Part shown: positions 26,602-36,713 of the stretch, piece by piece | Numbering within the stretch: the stretch's first letter is position 1 | Layout: each line of letters begins with the position of its first letter | NCBI RefSeq assembly: GCF_026094475.1 | Contig: NZ_JAPELL010000001.1 | Location: forward strand, 777,171 to 841,170 | Direction: 5' to 3' | DNA from: Homoserinimonas sedimenticola | GTDB lineage: Bacteria > Actinomycetota > Actinomycetes > Actinomycetales > Microbacteriaceae | DNA: 64,000 nt | Notes under the pieces: generated by a model | Database searches by the model: none | Told to the model about the DNA's origin: nothing | Seen by the model: only the letters and a program-made list of their open reading frames with translations | Made by a program: the position numbers and the translations under genes

Positions 26602-27869
26602 GCGGCACCCCTCTTCAATGAGGACGCCCAGGCGTCGCGAGGCTCGTCGACGACCCCGACGGGAATGCAGGTCCACCCGGCCGCTGCGAGTCGTGCAAGG
26701 TCCTCGTCGGAGCTCCAGGCGGGCACGAACGCGACGGCGGAGTCGTAGGGCGCTCGCCCCGCCACCAGATCGCCGACAGTCGCGTCATCCAGCTCGGCGA
26801 GCACGGCGAAGATGGAGCCAAGACGGGAGCTGCCGAGACGGCCGGGCGGCACCAGGGAGACGCCTGTCGTGCGCTCGAGGGAGGTGAGGGCGACGCGAGC
26901 GAGGCCGTCGAGGTCGGCGCCCGCGTGAGCGGCGAGCTGCGGAGCCCCCGTCTCAATGAGGTGCACGCGGTAGCCGATCGCGTCGAGATGCACGGCGAGT
27001 GAGGCGGCCATCGACACCGCCCACTCGAAGGAGTCGCTCTCGAGCGGGTCGCCCGGCTCCGCGTCCGGGTGACGATCTCGCCGCGTCTCGAGCAGAACGC
27101 TCACCTCGGCGGCGCTTCGCTGCTCCTCCTGCCTCACCATGAGTTCACCGTGGTGGGCGGAGGCGCGCCAGTGGACTCGGCGCAGGGGGTCGCCCACTCG
27201 GTAGGCGCGGGTCGTGAGCTCGTGCTCTCCCCCTGTCGCCCGATGGTCGGCCCGGTGCGCCTGCCCGTCGGCGCGGCGGAGGCCGAAGGTTGCGTCGTCG
27301 AGTGCCTGTACCTCGGGCAGCACCAGCAGGCGCGTGGTGTCCCCCGCCTGCACGGTCGCGGTCGCGAGGCCGAATGGGTCACCGACGGTCACCCGCACCG
27401 GGCCGACCTCGATGTCGCCGCGGAGGGGCGGCTCGAACTCCCACGAGACGGACACCGCCGTCTGCACGTCACCCCATCGGCCGCGCAAGGGCGGCAGCTC
27501 CGACGACTCGCTTGAGCCGGTGGCGCCGCGCGCGAGCATGCCTGCGGGCGAGACCCACCGCCATCCGTCGGTCCAGGTGGCGGCACCGACGGCACGCAAT
27601 GACCGATTGGCGATCGTGAGGTCGACCGACAGCGGATGCCCGGGCATGACGCGTTCGGATCCGAAGGAGCGGTGCACCGCGAGTGCGGGGCGGCGGTGCC
27701 GCGCGGCAAGCACGGCCGCCGCGACGACCGCGACGAGCATGACCGCCACAAAGAGGATTGCGTCGATCCTGGAGGTATAGGCGACGACGAGCCCCACGAG
27801 ACCCAGCGCCAACACGACGCGGCCCCTGAGGGTCAGCGCTGTGCCGCGGCGGCGTCGCTCTCGAGCCAC
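26598..27869 (-). CDS. DUF58 domain protein
   Basis: 423 aa. Two N-terminal membrane helices (about 15-55), a beta domain, then the DUF58/vWA-like core containing YRVGDPLRRVHWRASAHHGELMVRQEE, the family hallmark. Partner of MoxR ATPases. GTG at 27869 follows AGGGGCGACGAC; 10 bp after the moxR stop. It ends within the start of the transglutaminase gene. Confidence 0.93.
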   Translation of the reverse strand: MARERRRRGTALTLRGRVVLALGLVGLVVAYTSRIDAILFVAVMLVAVVAAAVLAARHRRPALAVHRSFGSERVMPGHPLSVDLTIANRSLRAVGAATWTDGWRWVSPAGMLARGATGSSESSELPPLRGRWGDVQTAVSVSWEFEPPLRGDIEVGPVRVTVGDPFGLATATVQAGDTTRLLVLPEVQALDDATFGLRRADGQAHRADHRATGGEHELTTRAYRVGDPLRRVHWRASAHHGELMVRQEEQRSAAEVSVLLETRRDRHPDAEPGDPLESDSFEWAVSMAASLAVHLDAIGYRVHLIETGAPQLAAHAGADLDGLARVALTSLERTTGVSLVPPGRLGSSRLGSIFAVLAELDDATVGDLVAGRAPYDSAVAFVPAWSSDEDLARLAAAGWTCIPVGVVDEPRDAWASSLKRGAA

Positions 27870-27879
27870 GTCGTCGCCC

Positions 27880-28878
27880 CTAACGGTGAGCCTTCGCGGC
27901 GATCGGCACGGGGGTGGCCGCCACGATGCGCTGCACGATCGCCTCCGCGACCCCCGTCGCGGTCGACCCGACGACCTGACCGGCGGGGATGACTCGGTGC
28001 GCCAGCACGGGCACGGCGAGCGCGTCGAGGTCGTCGGGGAGCACGAAGTCCCTTCCCGCGAGTGCGGCGCGGGACTTGGCGGCCCGCACGAGCTGCAGGG
28101 TGGCGCGAGGGCTCGCCCCGAGCCGAAGTTCCGTGTCCATGCGAGTCGAGTGGGCGATCGCGACGGCGTAGCGTTCGACGGCGGGCGCGACGTACACGGC
28201 GCGGACGGTGGCGATCATCTCCAGGAGCTCGTCGATCGTGACGACGGGTGTCAGCCGGTCGAGCGGGCTCGACGACTCGCGCGTGCGAAGCATCGCCTGC
28301 TCGGCGGCCTCGTCGGGGTAGCCCATCGAGATCCGCGCCATGAAGCGGTCGCGCTGCGCCTCAGGCAGCGGGTAGGTGCCATCCATCTCGATGGGATTCT
28401 GCGTCGCCACGACCGCGAAGGGGGCGTGCAGAGGATGTGTCACACCGTCGACCGTGACCTGCCGCTCCTCCATGCTCTCGAGCAACGCCGACTGGGTCTT
28501 GGGGCTTGCGCGGTTGATCTCGTCGCCGATCACGATGTTGGCGAAGATGGGGCCGGGAGTGAACTCGAAGCGGCGCTCGCCCTGGTTGTACACCGACACC
28601 CCCGTGATATCGGAGGGCAGCAGGTCAGGAGTGAACTGGATGCGGCTGACCGAGCAGTCGACCGAGCGCGCGAGAGCGCGAGCCAGCATCGTCTTGCCGA
28701 CACCCGGCACGTCCTCGATGAGCAGGTGCCCCTCGGCCAGGAGCGTCGCGAACGCGAGCTCGACGGCGGCGCGCTTGCCATCGATGACCGTCTCGATGCT
28801 CGACAGGACCGCTGCCCCAAGAGTCTCGAAGCGCTCGGCCGACATGGTCGTGGGCACCGGGGCGGCGTCGTTCAGCAT
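27880..28878 (-). CDS. MoxR-family AAA+ ATPase
   Basis: 332 aa. Walker A PGVGKTM (58-64), Walker B IVIGDEINRA with D119/E120, sensor region VATQNPIEMDGTYPLPEAQRDRF. Chaperone-like AAA+ that works with vWA/DUF58 proteins. First gene of the moxR-DUF58-transglutaminase operon. AGAGGTGA lies about eight bases before the ATG at 28878. Confidence 0.95.
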   Translation of the reverse strand: MLNDAAPVPTTMSAERFETLGAAVLSSIETVIDGKRAAVELAFATLLAEGHLLIEDVPGVGKTMLARALARSVDCSVSRIQFTPDLLPSDITGVSVYNQGERRFEFTPGPIFANIVIGDEINRASPKTQSALLESMEERQVTVDGVTHPLHAPFAVVATQNPIEMDGTYPLPEAQRDRFMARISMGYPDEAAEQAMLRTRESSSPLDRLTPVVTIDELLEMIATVRAVYVAPAVERYAVAIAHSTRMDTELRLGASPRATLQLVRAAKSRAALAGRDFVLPDDLDALAVPVLAHRVIPAGQVVGSTATGVAEAIVQRIVAATPVPIAAKAHR

Positions 28879-28951
28879 TCAGAAATCACCTCTCGGGTGA
28901 GTCTTTCATCTCAACGGCACCGCACACCAGTGCCCACGTTCCGGTTGAACG

Positions 28952-29944
28952 TCAGTCGATCGCGGCGGCGGCCTCCGCGAGGATGCCGACGTACTCCTCG
29001 ACCCCCCACGTCATGGAGAGCACGGTGGGCGGCGACACTGCGGCGATGAGGTCGGAACCGATCACGTTGGCGACACCGCCATTCGCCACGGCGGGGATGG
29101 ACTGGGCGTAGGGCTGGGCGAGGAATGTCTCGGCCGCCTCCTCCGTGTCGCTGTAGTTCACGATGAGGTCGCTCTCGAGCAGGTCGAGCTGCTCGTAGCT
29201 CAGGGTGTAGTAGAAGGTCGACTCGCCGTTGGCCAGTTCGTCGACGGCGGGGGCGTTCTCCAGACCGAGCCCGAAGAGGAACTCGACGCGCGGGTCGGCC
29301 GCACGGTAGACGTAGAAGGTTCCCGCGACATCCCAGATGGCGGCGACCGTTTTGCCCTCGAGCTCGGGGTGCGCCTCTGCCTGCTCCACGAGGGTCTCCT
29401 CGACGTCGGCCACAATCGCCTCGGCTTCCTCCGCCATGCCGAGGGACTCGCCCACCATGGTGGCGACCTCGCGCCACGGCGTCGTCCACGCCTCGTCGGG
29501 GTAGGCGACCGTCGGCGCGATGTCGGAGAGCACCTCGTACTGCTCCTCCGTGATGCCGGAGTAGACGGCGAGGATCAGGTCGGGCTCGAGCTCGACGATC
29601 TCCTCATAGGCGGGCTCCTCCGTCGTGGCGGGGAACATGGTCGGCGTCTCGGCGCCGAGCTCCTCGAGCTCCTCGGCGATCCACGGCAGCACGCCGTCCT
29701 CGTTGGCCCCGTAGGTCTGGGCCTCCATTCCGACGGGTACGACGCCGAGGGCGAGCGCGGCATCCGCACTGCCCCAGCCGAGTGTCACAACGCGTTCGGG
29801 GTTCGACGGCAGCTCCGTCTCTCCGAAGGCGTGCGTGATGGTGGCCGCGCCGCCCTCCTCGTTTGGGGTGTCGCCGCCGTCGGTGGCGCATCCGCTCAGC
29901 GCGATGACAGCGGCTGCGACGAGCGCGATGGATTTCTTCTTCAC
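28952..29944 (-). CDS. Iron-siderophore ABC transporter substrate-binding lipoprotein
   Basis: 330 aa. Starts VKKKSIALVAAAVIALSGC: Sec signal with a lipobox. FepB/FhuD-type TroA fold: NPERVVTLGWGSADAALALGVVPVG, ELEPDLILAVYSGITEEQYEVL, and a long linking helix in the second half. The GTG at 29944 has CAGGAG seven bases upstream; the ORF is open further but that part would precede the signal peptide. Last gene of the siderophore uptake operon, 46 bp after the ATPase. Confidence 0.92.
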   Translation of the reverse strand: MKKKSIALVAAAVIALSGCATDGGDTPNEEGGAATITHAFGETELPSNPERVVTLGWGSADAALALGVVPVGMEAQTYGANEDGVLPWIAEELEELGAETPTMFPATTEEPAYEEIVELEPDLILAVYSGITEEQYEVLSDIAPTVAYPDEAWTTPWREVATMVGESLGMAEEAEAIVADVEETLVEQAEAHPELEGKTVAAIWDVAGTFYVYRAADPRVEFLFGLGLENAPAVDELANGESTFYYTLSYEQLDLLESDLIVNYSDTEEAAETFLAQPYAQSIPAVANGGVANVIGSDLIAAVSPPTVLSMTWGVEEYVGILAEAAAAID

Positions 29945-29990
29945 GTGTTCTCCTGGTGTGTGGGTTGTGCGGGAATGTAAGGGACTGGGG

Positions 29991-30809
29991 TCAGGCGCGC
30001 GCCGGCGCGCCGTGGAAGCGCCCGATAGGCACGACCATGGGGGCGCCGCAGACGGGGTCGTCGACGACGCGGGCATCGAGCCCGAAAGCGGCGCTCACGA
30101 TCTCGGGGGTGATGACCTCGCGCGGTCCGCCAGAGGCCACGATGCTGCCGCGCGACATCACGACGATGTGGTCGGCGTAGCGCGCCGCGAGATTGAGGTC
30201 GTGCAGCACCATGACAACGGTCGTGCCGCGCTCCCGGTTGAGGCCCATCAGCAGGTCGAGCACCTCAAGCTGGTGGGTGACGTCGAGGAAGGTCGTCGGT
30301 TCGTCGAGGAGCAGGATGTCGGGATCCTGGGCGAGGGCCATGGCGATCCAGGCGCGCTGCCGCTGGCCCCCCGAGAGCGCCTCGACCGGACGATCGGCGA
30401 GCTCCGTGCAGTCCGTCGCCGCGAGAGCCTCTGCCGTGACGCGGTCGTCCTCGCTCGTGTGCCGACCGAACCACCCCTGGTGTGGGTAGCGACCGCGTGC
30501 CACGAGGTCGGCGACCGTGATGCCCTCGGGCGCCGTCGGCGACTGCGGCAGGATGCCGACGATGCGCGCGAAGTCGCGGCCTGAGTAGGAGCGAATGTCG
30601 CGACCGTCGAGGGTCACACGACCGGAGCCGGGCGTGAGGATGCGGGCGAGGCCACGCAGGAGGGTCGATTTGCCGCAGGCGTTCGAGCCGACGATGACGG
30701 TGATCTCGCCCGCAGGGATTGCGATGTCGAGATCCTCGATCACGGACCTCGAGTCGTAGGCGAGGCTCAGCGCCTCCGCCTGAAGCGTGTGGCTCGGCTT
30801 GTGCGTCAT
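29991..30809 (-). CDS. Siderophore ABC transporter ATPase (FecE/FepC-like)
   Basis: 272 aa. Walker A GSNACGKST (41-49), Q-loop LPQSPTAPEG, signature LSGGQRQRAW (145-154), Walker B ILLLDEPTTFLD, switch histidine in VVMVLHDLNLA. ATG at 30809 overlaps the permease stop as ATGA. Pattern and the extended C-terminus are those of the iron-chelate family. Confidence 0.95.
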   Translation of the reverse strand: MTHKPSHTLQAEALSLAYDSRSVIEDLDIAIPAGEITVIVGSNACGKSTLLRGLARILTPGSGRVTLDGRDIRSYSGRDFARIVGILPQSPTAPEGITVADLVARGRYPHQGWFGRHTSEDDRVTAEALAATDCTELADRPVEALSGGQRQRAWIAMALAQDPDILLLDEPTTFLDVTHQLEVLDLLMGLNRERGTTVVMVLHDLNLAARYADHIVVMSRGSIVASGGPREVITPEIVSAAFGLDARVVDDPVCGAPMVVPIGRFHGAPARA

Positions 30810-31855
30810 GGTGTCTGCCTTCCGCGATCGGCAGTGGCCAGTAGCCACAGGAGGTAGGGGGCGCCGATGATGCCCGTGACGATGCCCGCGGGCACAGCCG
30901 CCCCCGGCAGCAGGTTCCCGCCCACGAGGTCCGCGACGAGCACGACGATCGCCCCGACGAGCGCGGAAGGGATGAGGGAGAGTCGACCGCCCCCCACGAT
31001 CCTGCGGGCGATCGGCGCCGACACGAAGGCCACGAATGCCACGGGGCCCGCGTAGGCTGTCGCGACCGCCGTGAGCGCGACGGCGACGACGAGGATCGTG
31101 AGTCGCGTGCGCTCGACCCTGATGCCGAGACTGGCCGCCGTGTCATCGCCCAGCTGCAGCATCCGTAGGCGCGGGGCCACGACGGCTGTGAGAGTGAACA
31201 GCGCCGCGAGGGCGAGAGCGACCACGAGGTTGTCCTCCCACTCCGCTCCCCCGAGGCCGCCGACGATCCAGACGAGAGCCTGGCTCGCTTCGCGTACGTC
31301 GCCGCGCGTCGTGAGGTAGCCGATCGCGGCCTGGGCGACGAACGCGAAGCCGACGCCGATCAGCACGAAGCGGTAGCCGGAGATGCCCCCGCGTGCTGAC
31401 AGGAGGGCGATTGCCGCCGCGACCACGATCGCGCCGGCGAAGGACAGGAGGGAGAGGATGGCACCGCTCACGCCGAGGATGAGGATTCCGAACGCCGACG
31501 CGACGCTCGCTCCGCCGCTGATGCCGATGATGTCGGGGCTCGCGAGGGGGTTGCGGAGGAGGGTCTGGAAGAGCGCACCCGCGATTCCGAACGCCGCGCC
31601 CACGAGCAGCCCGAGCACGATCGAGGGGAGACGGAGCCTGAACAGCACGAACGCCTCACGCGCCTCCCCCTGCCCAAGGAGGGTGAGGATGAGCCGATCG
31701 GGGCTCAGGGGATACGCACCGGTCGCGACCGCCGTCGTCACGACCGCGGCCAGCAGGAGCGACAGCACGACCGTGGTGACGACTGCGCGCCGAGCGATCC
31801 CCGCGCGGACCTGACCGACCGGGGCCTGCTGCCGTGCCGAGGTTGCCGTACTCAC
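30806..31855 (-). CDS. FecCD-family siderophore permease (second subunit)
   Basis: 349 aa with about ten membrane segments. GAAFGIAGALFQTLLRNPLASPDIIGISGGAS is the FecCD signature, and GPVAFVAFVSAPIARRIVG is the coupling helix that contacts the ATPase. GTG at 31855 overlaps the upstream permease stop (GTGA). Pairs with the first permease as a heterodimer. Confidence 0.93.
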   Translation of the reverse strand: MSTATSARQQAPVGQVRAGIARRAVVTTVVLSLLLAAVVTTAVATGAYPLSPDRLILTLLGQGEAREAFVLFRLRLPSIVLGLLVGAAFGIAGALFQTLLRNPLASPDIIGISGGASVASAFGILILGVSGAILSLLSFAGAIVVAAAIALLSARGGISGYRFVLIGVGFAFVAQAAIGYLTTRGDVREASQALVWIVGGLGGAEWEDNLVVALALAALFTLTAVVAPRLRMLQLGDDTAASLGIRVERTRLTILVVAVALTAVATAYAGPVAFVAFVSAPIARRIVGGGRLSLIPSALVGAIVVLVADLVGGNLLPGAAVPAGIVTGIIGAPYLLWLLATADRGRQTP

Positions 31856-32934
31856 AGCGACCCCAGCCTGACTCGTCGCACGAGGGCGATCATGACGGGC
31901 GCGCCGACGGCGGCGACGACGAGTCCCACCTCGAGCTCGCTCGGGGCGACGACCAGGCGGCCGAGCACATCCGCCAGCAGCACCAGCACGGGGCCGAGCA
32001 CGAGCGAGAACGCGAAGATCCAGCGGTAGTCGGGCCCCGTGATGGCGCGCGCGATGTGCGGGATGACGAGACCGACGAAGACGATCGGCCCGGCGATCGC
32101 GGTCGCGGTGCCGCAGAGGAGCACGACCGAGACTCCGGCGAGAGCTCGCGTAAGGGCAGCATTGTGCCCGAGGCCCCGAGCCACATCGTCGCCGAAGGCG
32201 AGAAGGTTGAGGTCTCGCGTGAGCAGGAGGGCGAGCAGCGCGCCCACCGCGATGAAGGGCCACAGCACCGTGAGGATGTCGACGCCGCGCCCCGCGAGGG
32301 ACCCCACCTGCCAGAAGCGGTAAGCGCTGAGGGTCTCGATGTCGGTGATGAGCAGGAGGGTCACGACGGATGTCGCGGCCGCCGTGATCGCCGTCCCCGC
32401 GATCGCGAGCTTGACCGGCGTCGCCCCGTCTCGGCCGAGTGCACCGATCCCGTAGACGAGCGCCGCCGCCGCGGCCGCCCCCGCGAAGGCGAACCAGATG
32501 AAGCCGAGGGGAGCGGTCACGCCGAAGACCGCGATCGCAATCACAACGAGCAGGGAGGCGCCCGCGTTGACACCGAGGATGCCCGGGTCGGCGAGCGGAT
32601 TGCGCGTCACACCCTGCATGAGGGTGCCCGCGAGCCCCAGCGCGAGCCCCACCGCGATGCCGATCAGGGTGCGCGGCACCCTCAGGTCCCGCACGATCAC
32701 CTGGAGGGGATCCCCTGGGGCGGTCGTGAAGAGGGCCGCCAGGACGTCGGGGAGCGGGATCGCGCGCGTGCCGAGGGCCAGGCTCAGCACGACCGCCACC
32801 ACGAGAAGCACGACGGATGCCGCGAGCCCCCACGCGCGGATGCGACGACGCCGACCATCCGCACGCGGCGCGGGCGCAGCATCCGTCACGGCGCCCGGCT
32901 CGGTGGCCTTCGCGCCCGCTGTCGCCACGGTCAC
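31852..32934 (-). CDS. FecCD-family siderophore permease (first subunit)
   Basis: 360 aa. Signature GLALGLAGTLMQGVTRNPLADPGILGVNAGAS and coupling region GPIVFVGLVIPHIARAITG. Starts with GTG at 32934 directly after the SIP stop (no gap). N-terminal 30 residues are polar before the first membrane helix. Confidence 0.93.
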   Translation of the reverse strand: MTVATAGAKATEPGAVTDAAPAPRADGRRRRIRAWGLAASVVLLVVAVVLSLALGTRAIPLPDVLAALFTTAPGDPLQVIVRDLRVPRTLIGIAVGLALGLAGTLMQGVTRNPLADPGILGVNAGASLLVVIAIAVFGVTAPLGFIWFAFAGAAAAAALVYGIGALGRDGATPVKLAIAGTAITAAATSVVTLLLITDIETLSAYRFWQVGSLAGRGVDILTVLWPFIAVGALLALLLTRDLNLLAFGDDVARGLGHNAALTRALAGVSVVLLCGTATAIAGPIVFVGLVIPHIARAITGPDYRWIFAFSLVLGPVLVLLADVLGRLVVAPSELEVGLVVAAVGAPVMIALVRRVRLGSL

Positions 32935-33900
32935 CTACTGCAGCTCGGACTTGCCGCGACGCCAGTAGCCCATGAAGGCGATGCGCTTGCGGTCGATCCC
33001 CGTCTCGGTCACGAGGAACCGGCGGAGTGACTTGATGACGGATGACTCGCCCGCGAGCCAACCGTAGAAACCCACCTCAGCGCGCTCGGGCGACTCCCAC
33101 AGCAGCTCGGAGTCGACATCCACATCGGTGATGGTCTGGGCGCGGGCAGCGCGAGCCGCCGTGACGATCGGCTCGTTCTGCGCGACCCACTCGCGGACGG
33201 CCGCGTCGAGCAGGCTGCCGTGCTCAGCGCCGTTACGGCCGAGCCACGTGACCTCGACGCCCTCGTGGGCTGCGACGGGCAGGGCATCCGCTGCCCCGGG
33301 CACCTCGATGAAGGCGCGCGCAGAGACGCCGAGCGGAAGGGATTCAAGGATGCTGCAGATCGCCGGTGCCGCCGTCTCGTCGCCGATGAGGAGCAGCTCG
33401 TTGGCGTCGCCCGGATGCCAGTCGATGCCGACCGCGGAGTCGATGCTGCGGGCGTTGGGGCCGACGACGATCAGCGGGTCGCCCACCTTCGCGCCCATGA
33501 GCCAGCGGGACGCGGGCCCGCCGCCGTCGGTGTGGAACACCATGTCGACGTCGATCTCGCCCTCCCGGGGCCGCGCGGCGCGAATCGTGTAGGTGCGGAA
33601 GGGGCTGCGAAGCTCGTCGGGGAGCTCGCGCCACCGCGCATACCAGGTGCCTGCCGCGATGACGTCCGGGTCATCCGCCCCGACATCGCACAGTTCGCCA
33701 CGCCGCGGACCCTCCTCCAGCGGGAAGACGAGCTTGATGCGCTGGTCGAGGCCGTCGACGCCGAAATCGGCGAGGCTTTCGCCCGCGAAGGTGACCCGCA
33801 CGAAGTGGGGGCTCAGCCGACGCAGCGCACCCACCGTGACAAGGTAGGGGCGGTAGGCCGGGCGGGCATCCTTCTCGACCGCGACATCCAAGGTAAGCAT
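32935..33900 (-). CDS. Siderophore-interacting protein (ViuB-like, FAD-dependent ferric-siderophore reductase)
   Basis: 321 aa. FAD-binding RTYTIRAARP motif near 102-111, NAD(P)-binding LLLIGDETAAPAI, and the C-terminal YWRRGKSELQ typical of the SIP family. Reduces ferric siderophores after uptake so that iron is released. First gene of the operon, with two iron-box-like sites over its start. No siderophore synthesis gene is in the window, so xenosiderophore use is possible. Confidence 0.93.
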   Translation of the reverse strand: MLTLDVAVEKDARPAYRPYLVTVGALRRLSPHFVRVTFAGESLADFGVDGLDQRIKLVFPLEEGPRRGELCDVGADDPDVIAAGTWYARWRELPDELRSPFRTYTIRAARPREGEIDVDMVFHTDGGGPASRWLMGAKVGDPLIVVGPNARSIDSAVGIDWHPGDANELLLIGDETAAPAICSILESLPLGVSARAFIEVPGAADALPVAAHEGVEVTWLGRNGAEHGSLLDAAVREWVAQNEPIVTAARAARAQTITDVDVDSELLWESPERAEVGFYGWLAGESSVIKSLRRFLVTETGIDRKRIAFMGYWRRGKSELQ

Positions 33901-33927
33901 TGCCTAAGTATGGCATGCCTAACCTTT
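33889..33927 (-). promoter_or_regulatory. Two IdeR/DtxR-type iron boxes at the siderophore operon start
   Basis: On the minus strand TTAGGCAATGCTTACCTTG (33907-33889) matches the consensus TWAGGTWAGSCTWACCTWA at 16 of 19 positions and spans the ATG at 33900. A weaker site, AAAGGTTAGGCATGCCATA (33927-33909), matches 12 of 19 one base upstream. Iron repression is inferred from established IdeR/DtxR sites. Confidence 0.7.
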
Positions 33928-33951
33928 GAATGCGACCCCCATCGTCGGCAG

Positions 33952-34455
33952 CTACGAGTCCATCGTCGGCGACTCGGGCGACTGCAGGAAGTCAGCGACC
34001 GCACGCGGCACATAGGGTGCGACATCCCCGCCGAGCGACGCGACCTGCCGCACGAGCGAGCTCGAGACATGCGCATGCGCCGGGTCGGGCAGCAGGAACA
34101 CCGTCTCCACGCCCGCCAGGTTGCGGTTGACGATCGCCATGGGCGTCTCATAGGAGACGTCCACGCCCGAACGCACGCCCTTCACGAGCACGCTCGCGCC
34201 GACATCCGTGCAGTAGTCGACCAGAAGGCCCACCATCCAGGAGGTGACGCGGATGTTGCCGGGCAGCCGAGCATCCTGAATCGAACGCTCCAGCAGGTTG
34301 ATGCGCTGCGCCACCGGCAGAAGGGCCGTCTTGTCGGGATTGTGCACGACGAGCACGTGAATCTCGTCGAAGAGCCCAGCGGCGCGCTCGATGACATCGA
34401 GGTGGCCCCGCGTGACGGGGTCGAACGATCCGGGTACGACGGCGATCCTAGGCAT
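33952..34455 (-). CDS. coaD: Phosphopantetheine adenylyltransferase CoaD
   Basis: 167 aa nucleotidyltransferase, the penultimate step of coenzyme A synthesis. The TxGH-type motif [14 protein letters not shown] opens the protein, and [17 protein letters not shown] provides the (I/V)SSS-type signature. The frame is open 25 codons further, but the family begins at [13 protein letters not shown] (34455). TAGGGT lies 7 bases before the ATG, a leaderless spacing, though GGGGGA could also act as a weak ribosome site. Confidence 0.97.
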   Translation of the reverse strand: MPRIAVVPGSFDPVTRGHLDVIERAAGLFDEIHVLVVHNPDKTALLPVAQRINLLERSIQDARLPGNIRVTSWMVGLLVDYCTDVGASVLVKGVRSGVDVSYETPMAIVNRNLAGVETVFLLPDPAHAHVSSSLVRQVASLGGDVAPYVPRAVADFLQSPESPTMDS

Positions 34456-34462
34456 GTCCCCC

Positions 34463-34468
34463 ACCCTA
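34463..34468 (-). promoter_or_regulatory. Leaderless-type -10 (TAGGGT) of coaD
   Basis: TAGGGT, seven bases, ATG at 34455. Confidence 0.4.
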
Positions 34469-34501
34469 TCGAGCCACCCCCGGCGGAGGCCCAGCTGTGA
34501 C

Positions 34502-36661
34502 TCAGCCCTGCGCGAGAAACTCCCGGGCACTCTCGTCGAGCCGACGCGCCAACGCCTCCTTCAGCGCAGGATGCCCGGCCAGGGTGGGATCGTCGGCGAG
34601 GGTCTGCTCGGCGACCGCCCGGGCCTCCGTGATGAGGCCGGCATCCTTCGCGACCCGCAGCAGGCGCAGACTCGACCGGCCGCCGGATTGCACGCTGCCG
34701 AGCACGTCGCCCTCCTGCCGCAGTTCGAGGTCCTTCTCGGCGAGCGCGAAGCCATCGAGAGTCGCCGCGACCGCCTCGACGCGCTCGCGGGCAAGCGACT
34801 CGCTCTCCGCCCGAGTCACCATGAGACACAGCCCGGGAAGCCCGCCTCGGCCGACGCGGCCTCTCAGCTGGTGCAGCTGGGAGACGCCGAAACGGTCGGC
34901 GTCGAGGATCACCATGGTCGAAGCATTCGGCACATCGACGCCCACCTCGATCACAGTCGTCGCAACGAGCACATCGATGTCGCCCGCCGCGAAGGCTCGC
35001 ATGATGGCGTCCTTCTCCTCCCCCTGCATGCGCCCGTGGAGCGCCTCGATTCGCGCGTCGGCGAGGGCGGGGTTGGCTCGAAGCTCCTCAAGCACACCGA
35101 CAACGCTCGCGGGCTTCACGCCCGGCGTCTCCTCCGGGGCAGGCGCGTCGCTCTCCTCCTCGCTGCCCGCGTCGATCGCGGGGCACACGACGAAGGCCTG
35201 CCTGCCCTGCTGCAACTCCTCCCCGACCCGTTGCCATACCCGCGGCATCCACCCGGGCCTGTCGGCGAGGGGCACGACGTGCGACTCGATCGGCTGTCGT
35301 CCGGAGGGGAGCTGCGCGATCGTCGACACGTCGAGGTCGCCGAAGACCGTCATCGCGACCGTGCGGGGGATCGGGGTCGCCGTCAGCACGAGCACGTGCG
35401 GCGGCACAGAGCCTTTGCGCCGCAGGGCCTCCCGCTGGGCGACGCCGAATCGGTGCTGCTCGTCGACCACGACAAGCCCCAGGTCAAAGAACTCGACCGA
35501 GCCGCTCATGAGTGCGTGAGTGCCGACGATGATGTGGGCGCTGCCCGACACGGCGGCGAGGGTCGCCCGGCGCCGATCGGCCGTGGGCATCTGGCCCGTG
35601 ATGAGGGTCGGCCGCAGGCGCGCGGCGAGGTCGGGACCGAGCGCCGCCACGATCGACCGCAGGTGCTGCGCCGCGAGAACCTCGGTGGGGGCGAGCAGCG
35701 CCGACTGGCCGCCCGACTCCGCGACCGCGAGCATCGCCCGCAGCGCCACGAGCGTCTTGCCCGACCCCACCTCGCCCTGCACGAGGCGATTCATGGGAAC
35801 CTCCTGCCCGATATCGTTCGCGATCGCCTCGCCCACGGCAATCTGGTCGTCGGTGCGCGAGAACGGCAGGGCGGCGTCGAAACGCTCGAGGAACCCGCCC
35901 GGCTGCGGATGCCGCGGAGTCGCGCGCCTCGCCCGCAGGGCCGCGCGCTGCTCCAGCAGGGCCGCCTGCAGCACGAAGGCCTCCTGGAAGCGCAGGGACT
36001 TGCGCGCTGCGCGCCACTCGATGTCCTTCGTGGGACGGTGGATCAACTCGAGCGCCCGACGGTGGTCCATGAGGGTGCGCTCCTTGCGGACGCTCGCAGG
36101 CACGGGGTCGGGCAGGGGCGGAAGAGTGTCGAGCACCACGCCGACAGCTTTCGCGATCTGCCATGAGGGAACCGTCGCGGTTGCCGGGTAGATCGGCACC
36201 GGCTGCTGCGCCCACCTCTCGTAGGCGCCAGAGTCGGAGCCCGAGGCATCCGTGTCGAAGAGTTCGTAGTCGGGGTGCGCCAGCTGAAGACTGCCGCGAT
36301 AGTCCCCCACCTTGCCCGCGAAGATGCCCCTGACCCCCGGGCGCAGGTCTTTGGCGCGCCAGGACTGGTTGAAGAAGGTGAGCGAGAGGACGCCCTTGCC
36401 ATCACTGATGCGCACCTCGAGGATCGACCCGCGCCGGTTTCGCATGGGACGGTCGCGCACCTCCACGACCTCGGCGACGATCGTGACGTTCTCGTCAACG
36501 GGAAGCGCACCCAGCTCCGTCAGTTCGCCCCGCAGAGCGTAGCGGCGCGGATAGTGGCTGAGCAGGTCGCCGACCGTCTCGAGACCCAGGTTTCGGGAGA
36601 ACGACTGCGCCGTGCGACCGCCCAGCGCGGAGGAGAGCTTGGCATCGAGCGGCGAATCCAC
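34502..36661 (-). CDS. recG: ATP-dependent DNA helicase RecG
   Basis: 719 aa fork-remodelling helicase. N-terminal wedge/OB domain ([24 protein letters not shown]), Walker [20 protein letters not shown] box [18 protein letters not shown], and the C-terminal motifs [13 protein letters not shown] and [12 protein letters not shown] at 36661 lies six bases after TACGCT. The gene is divergent from rsmD, 52 bp away, which has an identical hexamer facing the other way. Confidence 0.97.
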   Translation of the reverse strand: MDSPLDAKLSSALGGRTAQSFSRNLGLETVGDLLSHYPRRYALRGELTELGALPVDENVTIVAEVVEVRDRPMRNRRGSILEVRISDGKGVLSLTFFNQSWRAKDLRPGVRGIFAGKVGDYRGSLQLAHPDYELFDTDASGSDSGAYERWAQQPVPIYPATATVPSWQIAKAVGVVLDTLPPLPDPVPASVRKERTLMDHRRALELIHRPTKDIEWRAARKSLRFQEAFVLQAALLEQRAALRARRATPRHPQPGGFLERFDAALPFSRTDDQIAVGEAIANDIGQEVPMNRLVQGEVGSGKTLVALRAMLAVAESGGQSALLAPTEVLAAQHLRSIVAALGPDLAARLRPTLITGQMPTADRRRATLAAVSGSAHIIVGTHALMSGSVEFFDLGLVVVDEQHRFGVAQREALRRKGSVPPHVLVLTATPIPRTVAMTVFGDLDVSTIAQLPSGRQPIESHVVPLADRPGWMPRVWQRVGEELQQGRQAFVVCPAIDAGSEEESDAPAPEETPGVKPASVVGVLEELRANPALADARIEALHGRMQGEEKDAIMRAFAAGDIDVLVATTVIEVGVDVPNASTMVILDADRFGVSQLHQLRGRVGRGGLPGLCLMVTRAESESLARERVEAVAATLDGFALAEKDLELRQEGDVLGSVQSGGRSSLRLLRVAKDAGLITEARAVAEQTLADDPTLAGHPALKEALARRLDESAREFLAQG

Positions 36662-36667
36662 GCAACG

Positions 36668-36707
36668 AGCGTACCGGCGACCCCCGATATGCCCGGGAAG
36701 CTACGCT
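36668..36707. promoter_or_regulatory. Divergent leaderless promoters of recG and rsmD
   Basis: Minus strand: TACGCT (36673-36668), CGTTGC, GTG at 36661. Plus strand: TACGCT (36702-36707), CGAAGG, ATG at 36714. Both have six-base spacing and an identical hexamer. Confidence 0.6.
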
Positions 36708-36713
36708 CGAAGG

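Noticed and set aside
28936-28952. 17-bp inverted repeat as terminator of the siderophore operon
   Set aside because: Six-base arms only, partly in the coding end of the binding-protein gene; too weak to call.
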